From positions 310,001-374,000 of the forward strand of contig NZ_JAPEMT010000002.1 in NCBI RefSeq assembly GCF_026342435.1: a DNA stretch of 64,000 bases, in the 5' to 3' direction. The stretch's first letter is position 1. The number at the start of each line of letters is the position of its first letter. The notes under the pieces were generated by a model. It saw only the letters and a program-made list of their open reading frames with translations, made no database searches and was not told the origin of the DNA. The stretch comes from Streptomyces sp. NBC_00237 (GTDB taxonomy: Bacteria > Actinomycetota > Actinomycetes > Streptomycetales > Streptomycetaceae). Positions 1 to 7,781 of the stretch are shown piece by piece. Both the position numbers and the translations under genes were made by a program.

Positions 1-120
1 GCTCCGGCCGCGGCCGAGTCGAAGGTCGCGCGCGGCCTCGCCGCCTCCCCGGCGGCCAAGCCGGTGCCGCCGAAGTCGTGGAAGAAGATCGCCGAGACGA
101 ACACGATCCACGACCACTGA
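1..120 (+). CDS. C-terminal end of an unidentified protein (partial)
   Basis: The window opens inside a reading frame in phase 1 that runs 39 codons to a TGA at 118-120. The visible tail is Ala/Lys-rich and ends PKSWKKIAETNTIHDH. No motif allows a family call. The frame shows normal high-GC third-position usage, so it is probably the end of a real gene. Its role cannot be told from this fragment. Confidence 0.55.
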   Translation, partial: APAAAESKVARGLAASPAAKPVPPKSWKKIAETNTIHDH

Positions 121-201
121 TCGTCCGGCCTTCGGACCGGCAGCCGTGTCCGCTTGACCGGTCGTCCGCGCCGTCGCCCGCTGTCGTACGTACGTCGTGC
201 G

Positions 202-1098
202 TCAGTGGGCGGCGGCGCGGTGCTGCGCCCTGGCCCTGCGCGCCATCGGCAGATACCGCAGCCGTTCCGGCAGCAGGGGTACGAGGACGCGCACGGCCCT
301 GCTGAAGCGGCGCAGCCTGCGCTCCTGTGCGGGTGACCACGCGAGCCCCAGCGCCTCGCGCGCGTCGGGCGGCAGGTAGCCGACCGTCACGAAGGAGCGG
401 AAGGCGGCGAGCGGCGGCAGCAGTACGGGCCACAGGGTGCGCAGCAGCAGGCGCACCGGCAGCGGGCCCCGGTCCGGCGGCGGCACCTTCTGACCCGGGT
501 CGGTCAACTCCCGTACGACAGACGTACGTTCGATCTCCTCGGCGAGCATCTTGCGGTAGTAGGGCCAGAATTCCTCGACGGTCTGCGGCATGTCCCGGTC
601 GTGGATGCCGAGGACGCGGCCGACCTGGAGCCACTCCGCGTACAGCTGCCGCTCCTGGGTTTCGGTGAGCGGGCGGTGGAGGAGGCGCAGGGCGTGCTGG
701 TAGCAGGGGAAGCCCGTGGCGTGCACCCAGGCGTAGTAGGCGGGGGTCAGCGCGTGGTACTTCCGGCCGTGCGCGTCCGTGCCCGTGATCGCCTTGTGCA
801 GGGTGCGCAGCCTGCGGCCCTCTTCGGCGGCGGCCTCTCCCCCGTACACCCAGAGCATCACCGACCGCAGCGAGCGTTCGCCGCGTCCCCACGGGTCGGT
901 GCGGAAGACGGAGTGCTCGTCAACGCCGGCACCGATCGCCGGGTGGGCGACCTGCATGGTCAGGGCGGCGGGCAGCATCAGGAGGGCGCGGACGTCGCCC
1001 GCGACGGACCACAGGATGCCGCCGGGCGGGGGCGGGGAGGGGGCCGTGTGCGGTCCGGCCGTGCGGCCGGTGGCGGGTGGGCCGGGTTCGGTCCGCAT
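202..1098 (-). CDS. MpaB-type oxygenase (DUF2236 family)
   Basis: A 298-residue protein resembling the MpaB/DUF2236 oxygenase family, which contains the latex-clearing proteins and mycophenolic-acid MpaB-like enzymes; family members that have been studied bind haem. Visible family features are the N-terminal GGILWSVAGDVRALLMLPAA block, the QVAHPAIGAGVDEHS segment, and a central region with repeated His and Tyr (YHALTPAYYAWVHATG). The length is normal for the family. It is transcribed away from the aldehyde dehydrogenase at 1324, with about 225 bp between the two starts. The substrate cannot be predicted. The family assignment is fairly secure; oxygenase activity is inferred. Confidence 0.8.
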   Translation of the reverse strand: MRTEPGPPATGRTAGPHTAPSPPPPGGILWSVAGDVRALLMLPAALTMQVAHPAIGAGVDEHSVFRTDPWGRGERSLRSVMLWVYGGEAAAEEGRRLRTLHKAITGTDAHGRKYHALTPAYYAWVHATGFPCYQHALRLLHRPLTETQERQLYAEWLQVGRVLGIHDRDMPQTVEEFWPYYRKMLAEEIERTSVVRELTDPGQKVPPPDRGPLPVRLLLRTLWPVLLPPLAAFRSFVTVGYLPPDAREALGLAWSPAQERRLRRFSRAVRVLVPLLPERLRYLPMARRARAQHRAAAH

Positions 1099-1323
1099 GG
1101 GGCGGCTCCCTCGCGGTCGGGGGCGGGTGGGGCCCCGGGGCTGTTCGTGTCGGGTTTGTCCGTGATCCAGTATGCGACGGGCGGGGCGGCACGGACCGAG
1201 GGGGGCGGCGAAGCGGGGACCGGTGACCGGTGCCCCGCTTCCACCCGAGGGCCGTACGGGTGCAGGCTGTCACGAGACGGGCACGGTCCGTCCGTCCACC
1301 GCCACCACTCCCGAGGAGTTCTG

Positions 1324-2820
1324 ATGCCCTCCCAGACCCCGGCGAACACCGGCAAGACCTTCGAGTCCCTCTCCCCCGTGGACGGTTCGGTCCTCGGTAC
1401 GCATCCGGTGCACGGCCCCGGCGAGGTACGGGACGCGGTGCTGGGCTCCCGGGCGGCGGCGCGGCGCTGGGCCTTCGCCGGGTGGGACGGGCGACGGGCG
1501 GCACTGCTGGCCTGGAAGCGTTCGCTGGCCCGGCGGATGGACGAGGTGGCCGAGGTGGTGTCGGCGGAGACCGGGAAGCCGGTGCACGACGCGCGGGCCG
1601 AGGTCCTGCTCGCGCTGGTCCACGTGGACTGGGCGGCACGCAACGCGCGCCGGGTGCTCGGGCGGCGGCGGGTGCCGTCGGGGGCCGGGGCGTTCCATCA
1701 GCGGGCACTGCTGGCGTACAAGCCGGTGGGCGTGGTGGGGGTGATCGGCCCGTGGAACTACCCGGTGTTCACGCCGATGGGGTCGATCGGGTACGCCCTC
1801 GCGGCGGGCAACGGGATCGTCTTCAAGCCGTCCGAACTGACGCCGGGGGTCGGCGAGTTGCTCGCCTCGTCGTTCGCGGAGGCCGTGCCCGCCGAATTCG
1901 GCGGCCTGTTCTCGGTGGTGACCGGGTTCGGCGACACGGGGGCGGCGCTCGCGGAGGCGGCGGGGATCGACAAGGTGGCCTTCACCGGGTCGCCCGGCAC
2001 CGCGCGGAAGGTCGCCGAGGCGTGTGCGCGGACGCTGACGCCGCTGCTCGCGGAGTGCGGGGGCAAGGACGCGGTACTGGTGGGCGCGGACGCGGATCTG
2101 GAGGCGGCGGCGAACGCGATCGTCTGGGGCGCGATGGCGAACGCGGGCCAGACCTGTGCGGGCGTCGAGCGGGTGTACGCGGTCGCGTCGGTGCACGGGG
2201 AACTGGTGGAGCGGATCGTCCGCAAGGCGCGGGAGCTGACACCGGGTCAGGAGTACGGACCGATGACGCGTCCGGCCCAACTGGCGGTGGTGGAGCGGCA
2301 CATGAAGGAGGCGCTGGCCGGTGGCGCGCACGCCCCGCTGGGCGGCCCCGAGTCGCTGCGTGCGCCGTTCGTGCACCCGGTGGTGCTGGTGGGGGTGGCC
2401 GAGGACGCGGCGGCGATGCGGGAGGAGACGTTCGGGCCGATGGTGGCGGTGAACGCGGTGCGGGACCTGGACGAGGCGGTGGAGCGGACGAACGCGTCGG
2501 CGTACTCACTCGGGGCGAGCGTGTTCACCGGCTCGCGGAAGGAGGGGCTGGCGGTGGCGGAGCGGCTGCGCGCGGGCGCGGTGTCGGTGGGCTCCGTGCT
2601 CGGGTTCGCTTCGGTGCCGTCGCTGCCGTTCGGCGGGGCGGGGGAATCGGGGTACGGGCGCGTCCACGGCGCGGAGGGGCTGCGGGCCTTCGCCTCGGCG
2701 CGGTCGATCACCGTGCGGCGGCGGATCGGGGGCGGGGCGGACCTGACGTCGTTCGCGACGTCGCGGGAGGCGGCGGAGCGGGTGGTGGAACTGGGACGAA
2801 AGCTGCATGCGTGGCGGTAA
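1324..2820 (+). CDS. aldehyde dehydrogenase family protein
   Basis: A 498-residue NAD(P)-dependent aldehyde dehydrogenase that would oxidise an aldehyde to the carboxylic acid in the cytoplasm. The Rossmann segment GVIGPWNYPV, the general-base Glu in LLAECGGKD, and the nucleophilic Cys in NAGQTCAGVERVY are all present. The C-terminal EETFGPMVAVN and LPFGGAGESGYGR motifs complete the fold. Overall it looks like the succinate-semialdehyde/coniferyl-aldehyde branch. The same frame is open far upstream, but ATG 1324 is chosen because GAGGAGTT lies just ahead and the family's N-terminus (ESLSPVDGS) begins there. The substrate is unknown. Confidence 0.88.
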   Translation: MPSQTPANTGKTFESLSPVDGSVLGTHPVHGPGEVRDAVLGSRAAARRWAFAGWDGRRAALLAWKRSLARRMDEVAEVVSAETGKPVHDARAEVLLALVHVDWAARNARRVLGRRRVPSGAGAFHQRALLAYKPVGVVGVIGPWNYPVFTPMGSIGYALAAGNGIVFKPSELTPGVGELLASSFAEAVPAEFGGLFSVVTGFGDTGAALAEAAGIDKVAFTGSPGTARKVAEACARTLTPLLAECGGKDAVLVGADADLEAAANAIVWGAMANAGQTCAGVERVYAVASVHGELVERIVRKARELTPGQEYGPMTRPAQLAVVERHMKEALAGGAHAPLGGPESLRAPFVHPVVLVGVAEDAAAMREETFGPMVAVNAVRDLDEAVERTNASAYSLGASVFTGSRKEGLAVAERLRAGAVSVGSVLGFASVPSLPFGGAGESGYGRVHGAEGLRAFASARSITVRRRIGGGADLTSFATSREAAERVVELGRKLHAWR

Positions 2821-2961
2821 GGGTGTGTGAGAACCCTGATGGTGGGGGTGACGAGGTGTGGGGGTTGCACGTTGTCTACCGGGAAGTAACTCCGGCTGGT
2901 TTTATGTGCGGCACCAGTGCGTAACGCACCTCTCGCCCCACACCTTTCACGGGAGAACTCT

Positions 2962-3993
2962 GTGCCGATTTCCTCGCGTTCGTCGCATCCGTCGCGTTCC
3001 GCCCGGCGGCGCGTGCTGACCGCTGCCGCGACTGCGGTGGCTGCGGCGGCCACGCTGGCGACCGCCGTTCCGGGTGCCATGGCGGCTCCGGTCGCCCCCG
3101 GCGCCTCGGCCGATACGCCGAAGCTCAGCGTGCTCTCGTACAACGCCTTCATCTTCAGCAAGAGCCTGTACCCCAACTGGGGCCAGGACTTCCGCGCGAA
3201 GGCGATTCCGGCGGCGCCCTTCTTCCAGGGGCACGACGTGGTCGTCCTCCAGGAGGCGTTCGACAACTCCGCTTCCGACGCGCTGGGGCGCAACGCGGCG
3301 GCCCAGTACCCGTACCAGAGCCCGGTCGTCGGGCGGAGCAAGAGCGGCTGGGACGCCACCGGGGGTGCGTACTCGGCGACGTCCGGGGAGGACGGCGGGG
3401 TGACCGTCTACAGCAAGTGGCCGATCGTGCGGAAGGAGCAGTTCGTCTACAAGCAGGCGTGCGGGAGCGACTGGTTCTCGAACAAGGGCTTCGCGTACGT
3501 CGTCCTCGACGTGAACGGCGTGAAGGTGCACGTGGTCGGCACGCACCTCCAGTCGACGGACCCGGGCTGCAAGGCGGGCGAGGCGGCGGCGAAGCGGAGT
3601 GCCCAGCTGAAGGAGCTCGACGCCTTCCTGGACGCGAAGAAGATTCCGGCTTCGGAGCAGGTGCTGGTGGCGGGCGACCTGAATGTCGACTCGCACAGCG
3701 CGGAGTACGCGTCGATGCTGGCGGACGGAGGGCTCGACGGGGCCGCCTCCCGTACCGGGCACACGTACTCCTTCGACACGGACGACAACTCGATCGCGGC
3801 GGAGCGGTACCCCAACGACCCGCGCGAGGACCTGGACTACGTCCTGGCACGGACGGGGCACGTGCGTCCCGACGGGTGGAACAACGACGTGATCAAGGAG
3901 CAGAGCGCACCGTGGACGGTGTCGAGCTGGGGGAAGTCGTACACCTACACGAACCTGAGTGATCACTATCCGGTGGTGGGCTCCGCGCGCTGA
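2962..3993 (+). CDS. secreted sphingomyelinase C-like phosphodiesterase
   Basis: A 343-residue exported member of the endonuclease/exonuclease/phosphatase superfamily, closest to bacterial sphingomyelinase C, which hydrolyses sphingomyelin to ceramide and phosphocholine outside the cell. The N-terminus has SARRRVLTAAATAVAAAA followed by an AMAAP cleavage region, a Sec or Tat signal. Catalytic blocks are visible: SYNAFIF, the metal-binding Glu in VLQEAFDN, GTHLQST, AGDLNVDS, and the C-terminal NLSDHYPVVG with the catalytic Asp-His pair. GTG 2962 is preferred over the in-frame GTG 2917 because GGGAGAA sits about 6 nt ahead. It converges on the next gene with a gap of only 25 bp. Confidence 0.85.
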   Translation: MPISSRSSHPSRSARRRVLTAAATAVAAAATLATAVPGAMAAPVAPGASADTPKLSVLSYNAFIFSKSLYPNWGQDFRAKAIPAAPFFQGHDVVVLQEAFDNSASDALGRNAAAQYPYQSPVVGRSKSGWDATGGAYSATSGEDGGVTVYSKWPIVRKEQFVYKQACGSDWFSNKGFAYVVLDVNGVKVHVVGTHLQSTDPGCKAGEAAAKRSAQLKELDAFLDAKKIPASEQVLVAGDLNVDSHSAEYASMLADGGLDGAASRTGHTYSFDTDDNSIAAERYPNDPREDLDYVLARTGHVRPDGWNNDVIKEQSAPWTVSSWGKSYTYTNLSDHYPVVGSAR

Positions 3994-4018
3994 CGGCCCG
4001 TCACCGGGTACGAGTCCT

Positions 4019-5050
4019 TCAAGGGGCGCGCAGGAACGTGGTGTTGAGGTGGGCCGTGGCGAGCAGCGCACGGCCCGCCCGTGCTTCTCGGAGCAGTTGC
4101 TCACGACTGTGCCGGGCCGCATCGGCGTCCTTCTCGAACCGGTACGCGACGGCGGGGTCGACGAGCTGTACCGCGTGCACGAGTACGTCGCCCGTGACCA
4201 TGATCCGGCGGTCGCCGCCCGCTCCGCCGTCGACCAGGACGGACTGGTGGCCGGGGGTGTGTCCGGGCGTGGGCAGCAGGGTGATCGCACCCGAGCGGCC
4301 CTTTCCCGGCCTGAACAGCCTTGTCCTGCCGTCCACTTCGTGAAGCTGCCCGGTGCGGCGCAGTGGCGCGAGGACGTAGCGGTGCGCGGTGTCCGTCTCC
4401 GGGACGGCCTCGGTCTCGGCACGCTGGAGGACGTAGCGGGCCTCCGGGAACATCGGTTCGCCCGCAGGTGAGACCGACCAGCCGTAGTGGTCCTCGTGCA
4501 GGTGGGTGAGGACCACGGTGTCCACGTCGCGCCGCCGGATTCCGGCCTCGGCCAGCACCTGCGGCAGGTGGCCGGGGACGGGCGCCCAGGGGGCGGCGGG
4601 AGAGTCGGCCGGGCCCACTCCCGTGTCGACGAGCGTGACCCGGCCGCCGGGCCTGCGGACCGCGTAGCAGCGGAAGTCCAGTTCCCAGGTGTCGGCGGGC
4701 CCGAAGGCGCGCGGATCGATGCGTTTCGCGCGGGCCCAGTCGTCGGCGGTGGCACCCGTGAAGTGGTCGGTCCGCCTGCCGGGGAACGGGCCGTGCACGT
4801 CGAGCAGGGCCAGGACCTCGAAGGGGCCCGCGCGGTGACGGACGATGCGGCCGGTCGCGGCGGTTCCGGCCGCTGCGGCGGCGCCGGCCGGGGCCGCGTC
4901 CGCCCAGAGGGCCGCTGCCGAGAACGCGGTCGCGGCGGCTGTGCGCAGGACGGTACGACGGGCGGGGCCTTCGCCGGACGGGCCGCCGTGGTCTTCGGCG
5001 GACGGGCCGCCGTGCGGGGCGCGTGCGCTGGGTGGACTGTGTCGGGTCAT
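4019..5050 (-). CDS. exported metallo-beta-lactamase-fold hydrolase
   Basis: A 343-residue MBL-fold hydrolase with a Tat-like leader (ARRTVLRTAAATAFSAAAL, then Ala-rich). The zinc-binding motif THLHEDHYGW (HxHxDH) is intact, followed by PTPGHTPGHQS and VTGDVLVHAVQL, which supply the later His and Asp ligands. The class resembles quorum-quenching lactonases and related exported hydrolases; the substrate is not identifiable. The frame is open well upstream, but ATG 5050 gives the leader directly. It diverges from an AraC-type regulator at 5135 with 84 bp between starts, which suggests that this regulator controls it (inference). Confidence 0.82.
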   Translation of the reverse strand: MTRHSPPSARAPHGGPSAEDHGGPSGEGPARRTVLRTAAATAFSAAALWADAAPAGAAAAAGTAATGRIVRHRAGPFEVLALLDVHGPFPGRRTDHFTGATADDWARAKRIDPRAFGPADTWELDFRCYAVRRPGGRVTLVDTGVGPADSPAAPWAPVPGHLPQVLAEAGIRRRDVDTVVLTHLHEDHYGWSVSPAGEPMFPEARYVLQRAETEAVPETDTAHRYVLAPLRRTGQLHEVDGRTRLFRPGKGRSGAITLLPTPGHTPGHQSVLVDGGAGGDRRIMVTGDVLVHAVQLVDPAVAYRFEKDADAARHSREQLLREARAGRALLATAHLNTTFLRAP

Positions 5051-5134
5051 GGCGTCATGCTGTCGCCTGGCCCTCGGGCGCGGCTTGCACATTCTTGCGC
5101 GGTTGGCGGCGGGCCCCTGCGGGAGGAGCGGACC

Positions 5135-5950
5135 ATGCCGGTGGAGCGCCGGACTCATCTGGACGGGGAAGGGCTGCACCTCGCGGGAGTGCGGTGCGAG
5201 GATCCCGGCTGCGGCTGGACCGCGCCCAGGGCCTCGGAGGTGTTCGGGCTGGTGCTGGTGCGGCGCGGGGTGTTCCGCAGCCGGGTCGACGGGGCGGAGC
5301 GGCTGATCGACCCGGCGAGCGTGTTCGTGGAACGGGCGGGCAGGGAACAGCAGTTCGCGCATCCGTACGGGTCCGACGCGTACACCGAGATCGTGGTCGA
5401 CGAGCCGTCCCTCGCGGCGCTCCTCGGCGGCGACCCCCGGGTCCCGGAGGGCCTGGCCTACTGCACGCCGGACGTGTCGTTCGCCCACCGCGTGCTGCTC
5501 GGCCGGGCGGCAGCGGGAGCGGATCACTTCGAACTGGCCGACCTCTGCACGGATCTGACGGTACGGATCCTGGCGCAGCTCGCTCCCGAGCGGTTGGCGT
5601 CCGGCCGCCCCCGCCGCACGGCCGCCGCGCGCACGGCCCTGGTGGACGCGGCGCGCGGGGCCCTCGCCCAGGACCTCGGGATCGGGCTGACGGCACTCGG
5701 CCGGGAGGTGGGCTGCTCCCCACACCATCTGAGCCGGATCTTCCGGGCGGGCACCGGCGTGCCGCTGGCCCGGTACCGCAACCGGCTGCGGGTGGAGCGG
5801 GTGCTGGAGAGGCTCGCCCAGGGGGAGACGGATCTGGGTGGGCTGGCGGTGGAGTCGGGGTTCAGCGACCAGTCGCACATGACGCGGGTGGTGCGGGAGG
5901 CGGCGGGGGTCCCGCCGGGAAGGATCCGGGGGTTGCTGAAGGGCGCGTGA
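5135..5950 (+). CDS. AraC-family transcriptional regulator
   Basis: A 271-residue regulator with an N-terminal cupin-like sensor half and a C-terminal AraC double helix-turn-helix. HTH1 is ALGREVGCSPHHLSRIFRAG and HTH2 is LAVESGFSDQSHMTRVVREA, followed by the usual GVPPGRIR. The sensor half contains the EVFGLVLVRRG and REQQFAHPYGSDAYTE segments typical of cupin-type AraC regulators. GGGAGGAG at 5121-5128 fixes ATG 5135. The divergent neighbour is the exported MBL hydrolase, its most likely target. Confidence 0.85.
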   Translation: MPVERRTHLDGEGLHLAGVRCEDPGCGWTAPRASEVFGLVLVRRGVFRSRVDGAERLIDPASVFVERAGREQQFAHPYGSDAYTEIVVDEPSLAALLGGDPRVPEGLAYCTPDVSFAHRVLLGRAAAGADHFELADLCTDLTVRILAQLAPERLASGRPRRTAAARTALVDAARGALAQDLGIGLTALGREVGCSPHHLSRIFRAGTGVPLARYRNRLRVERVLERLAQGETDLGGLAVESGFSDQSHMTRVVREAAGVPPGRIRGLLKGA

Positions 5951-6047
5951 AGGAGCTTCGCGCGCACCGGGCCCGCAGGGGTTTCGCCGGACCTGCTGCT
6001 GCCGGTGGCCGCGTGTCCGATCGCTGCGTGGGCGGGGGGAGGTGCCC

Positions 6048-7010
6048 CTATCGCGCTCGCGCGAAGGAGCGGCGGTAGGACCTCGGTGGAACGCCCCTCC
6101 GCCGGACGAACTGCTCCCTCAGCACCGCCGCGCTCCCGTACCCGACCCGTCGGGCCACCTCCTCCACCGCCAGGTCCGTCGTCTCCAGGAGTTCCTCCGC
6201 CGCCGTCAGCCGCACGTTGACCAGCCACGCGTGCGGCGTGGTACCCGTCGCAACGACGAACCGTCGTGCGAAGGACCGTCGGCTCATCAGCGCCCGCCCC
6301 GCCAAGTCCCCGACGGACAGCGGCTCGTGGAGGTTCTGCCGCGCCCACTCCAGCACCTCGGCGAGCCGGTCGTCCCGGCACTCCTCCGCGACGGGAGCCG
6401 CCAGGTACTGGGCCTGCCCGCCCTCCCGGTGCGACGGCAGCACCAGGTCCCGGGCCAGCGCGTTGGCCACCGCCGCGCCGTGTTCACGCCGTACGAGATG
6501 CAGGCACAGGTCGAACCCCGCCGCCGCACCCGCCCCGGTGACGACCGCCCCCTCGTCGACGTACAGGTCCTCGGCCTGCACCCGGACCTCGGGATGGCGT
6601 CCCGCCAGCAGTGCGGCGAACCGCCAGTGCGTGGTGGCCCTGCGCCCGTCCAGCAGCCCCGCCGCAGCCAGCGTGAACGCCCCCACGCAGTGCGCCGCCA
6701 CCAGCGCGCCCCGCCGATGGGCCGCCGCGAACGCGTCGAGTACGGCCTCCGGCGGCGGCGTCCTGAAGTCCGCCCACGGCAGCGCGAGCACCAGATCGGC
6801 GGAGTCCATCCGCTCCAGCCCCTCGCCCACGGTCAGCGGAACCCCGAGATCGGTGCGCACCTCCCCCGGCCGTTCCGTGCACAGGGCGAAGTCGAACGCG
6901 GGCAGCCCCGGCCGAGGGTCGAAGACCTCCGCGACCACCCCCACGGCGAGCATGCCGACGCCGGGCGGGGCGTACGCGGCGACGCGGAGGAAGGGCTCTT
7001 GAGATGCCAT
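6048..7010 (-). CDS. GlxA-type AraC regulator with DJ-1/PfpI-like domain
   Basis: A 320-residue regulator of the GlxA class. Residues about 10-170 form a class I glutamine-amidotransferase-like (DJ-1/PfpI) sensor; the nucleophile elbow Cys is visible in AAHCVGAFTLAAAGLLDGR. Residues about 215-315 are the AraC DNA-binding domain, with LAGRALMSRRSFARRFVVAT, VEEVARRVGYGSAAVLREQF and GVPPRSYRRSF. Family members usually act as activators whose amidotransferase-like domain binds a ligand rather than catalysing a reaction. It diverges from the MBL-fold gene at 7093 with about 80 bp between starts, so that gene is the likely target. Confidence 0.88.
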   Translation of the reverse strand: MASQEPFLRVAAYAPPGVGMLAVGVVAEVFDPRPGLPAFDFALCTERPGEVRTDLGVPLTVGEGLERMDSADLVLALPWADFRTPPPEAVLDAFAAAHRRGALVAAHCVGAFTLAAAGLLDGRRATTHWRFAALLAGRHPEVRVQAEDLYVDEGAVVTGAGAAAGFDLCLHLVRREHGAAVANALARDLVLPSHREGGQAQYLAAPVAEECRDDRLAEVLEWARQNLHEPLSVGDLAGRALMSRRSFARRFVVATGTTPHAWLVNVRLTAAEELLETTDLAVEEVARRVGYGSAAVLREQFVRRRGVPPRSYRRSFARAR

Positions 7011-7092
7011 GACCGCAGTCTGGCACGATTCCCGCGATCAGTGGCAGGAAGGCCACTCGTAGCCCCTGACCTCACGCGGAATGCTTAGGGCC

Positions 7093-7695
7093 ATGACGAC
7101 AACGACCGAAGCGCCCCTCGCCCGCACCGCCTCCTACACCGTTCTGCACACCGGTTACACCCTCTCCACCGGCCCCGGCGTCGCCGCCACCGTCTCGTAC
7201 GTCACCGACGGCGACCGGCACGTGATCTTCGACCCGGGCATGGTCCCCGACCGGGACAGCATCCTGGGCCCCCTCGCCGCGCTCGGCCTCACCGCCGACG
7301 ACATCACGGACGTGGTCCTCAGCCACCACCACCCGGACAACACCCTCAACGTGGGCCTGTTCGGCAGCGCCCGCATCCACGACCACAAGGCGGTCTACGA
7401 CGGCGACCAGTGGACGGACCGCGACGCCGAGGGGCACGCGCTCACCCCCTCGCTCCGTCTGCTCCACACTCCGGGCCACAGCGCGGAGGACGTGACCCTC
7501 CTGGCCGGAACGGAATCCGGTGTGGTGGCGTTCGCGGGCGACCTGTGGTGGCGGCCCAACGGCCCGGTCGTCGACCCGGTCGCCCCCGACCAGGAACTCC
7601 TGCGGCAGTCACGGCTGCGCGTGCTGGACCTGGCGGACGTGATCGTGCCGGGCCACGGAGCGCCGTTCCCGGCGGACGAGAACGCCCCGCTCTAG
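7093..7695 (+). CDS. metallo-beta-lactamase-fold hydrolase, MBLAC1-like
   Basis: A 200-residue soluble MBL-fold protein close to the MBLAC1 group. Motifs: LSHHHPDNTLNVGLF (HHHPDN in place of the canonical HxHxDH), LLHTPGHSAEDVTLL, FAGDLWW and VPGHGAPF. ATG 7093 (MTTTTEAP) has AGGG just upstream. An in-frame ATG at 7081 is possible but has a weaker ribosome site. No leader is seen, so it is cytoplasmic. MBLAC1-like enzymes act on varied substrates, so none is proposed. It is divergent from the GlxA-type regulator and convergent with the acyl-CoA ligase. Confidence 0.78.
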   Translation: MTTTTEAPLARTASYTVLHTGYTLSTGPGVAATVSYVTDGDRHVIFDPGMVPDRDSILGPLAALGLTADDITDVVLSHHHPDNTLNVGLFGSARIHDHKAVYDGDQWTDRDAEGHALTPSLRLLHTPGHSAEDVTLLAGTESGVVAFAGDLWWRPNGPVVDPVAPDQELLRQSRLRVLDLADVIVPGHGAPFPADENAPL

Positions 7696-7702
7696 ACACT
7701 CC

Positions 7703-7730
7703 CTCCGGACACCCCGCTCCGGACACCCCG
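7703..7730 (+). repeat. 14-bp exact tandem duplication
   Basis: CTCCGGACACCCCG occurs twice head to tail (7703-7716 and 7717-7730) just after the stop codon of the MBL gene. It has no coding role and probably arose by slippage. Confidence 0.8.
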
Positions 7731-7735
7731 CCGAC

Positions 7736-7781
7736 GTGAGGGGGGCGGCACACCCCGGCGGGCCGCCACCCCACCCCTCAC
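7736..7781. terminator. probable bidirectional terminator
   Basis: Between two converging genes (stops at 7695 and 7778) the arms GTGAGGGG at 7736-7743 and CCCCTCAC at 7774-7781 are inverted. A second internal pairing is possible between GGCGGC and GCCGCC. There is no T-run, which is normal for high-GC actinomycete terminators. Confidence 0.5.

Noticed and set aside
601..1323. In-frame extension of the aldehyde dehydrogenase upstream to position 601
   Set aside because: The extension lies antisense to the MpaB-type gene, has no family similarity, and a good ribosome site marks ATG 1324.
4019..5878. 619-residue form of the exported MBL hydrolase reaching across the AraC gene
   Set aside because: The first 276 codons are antisense to a clear regulator; the leader peptide begins at ATG 5050.
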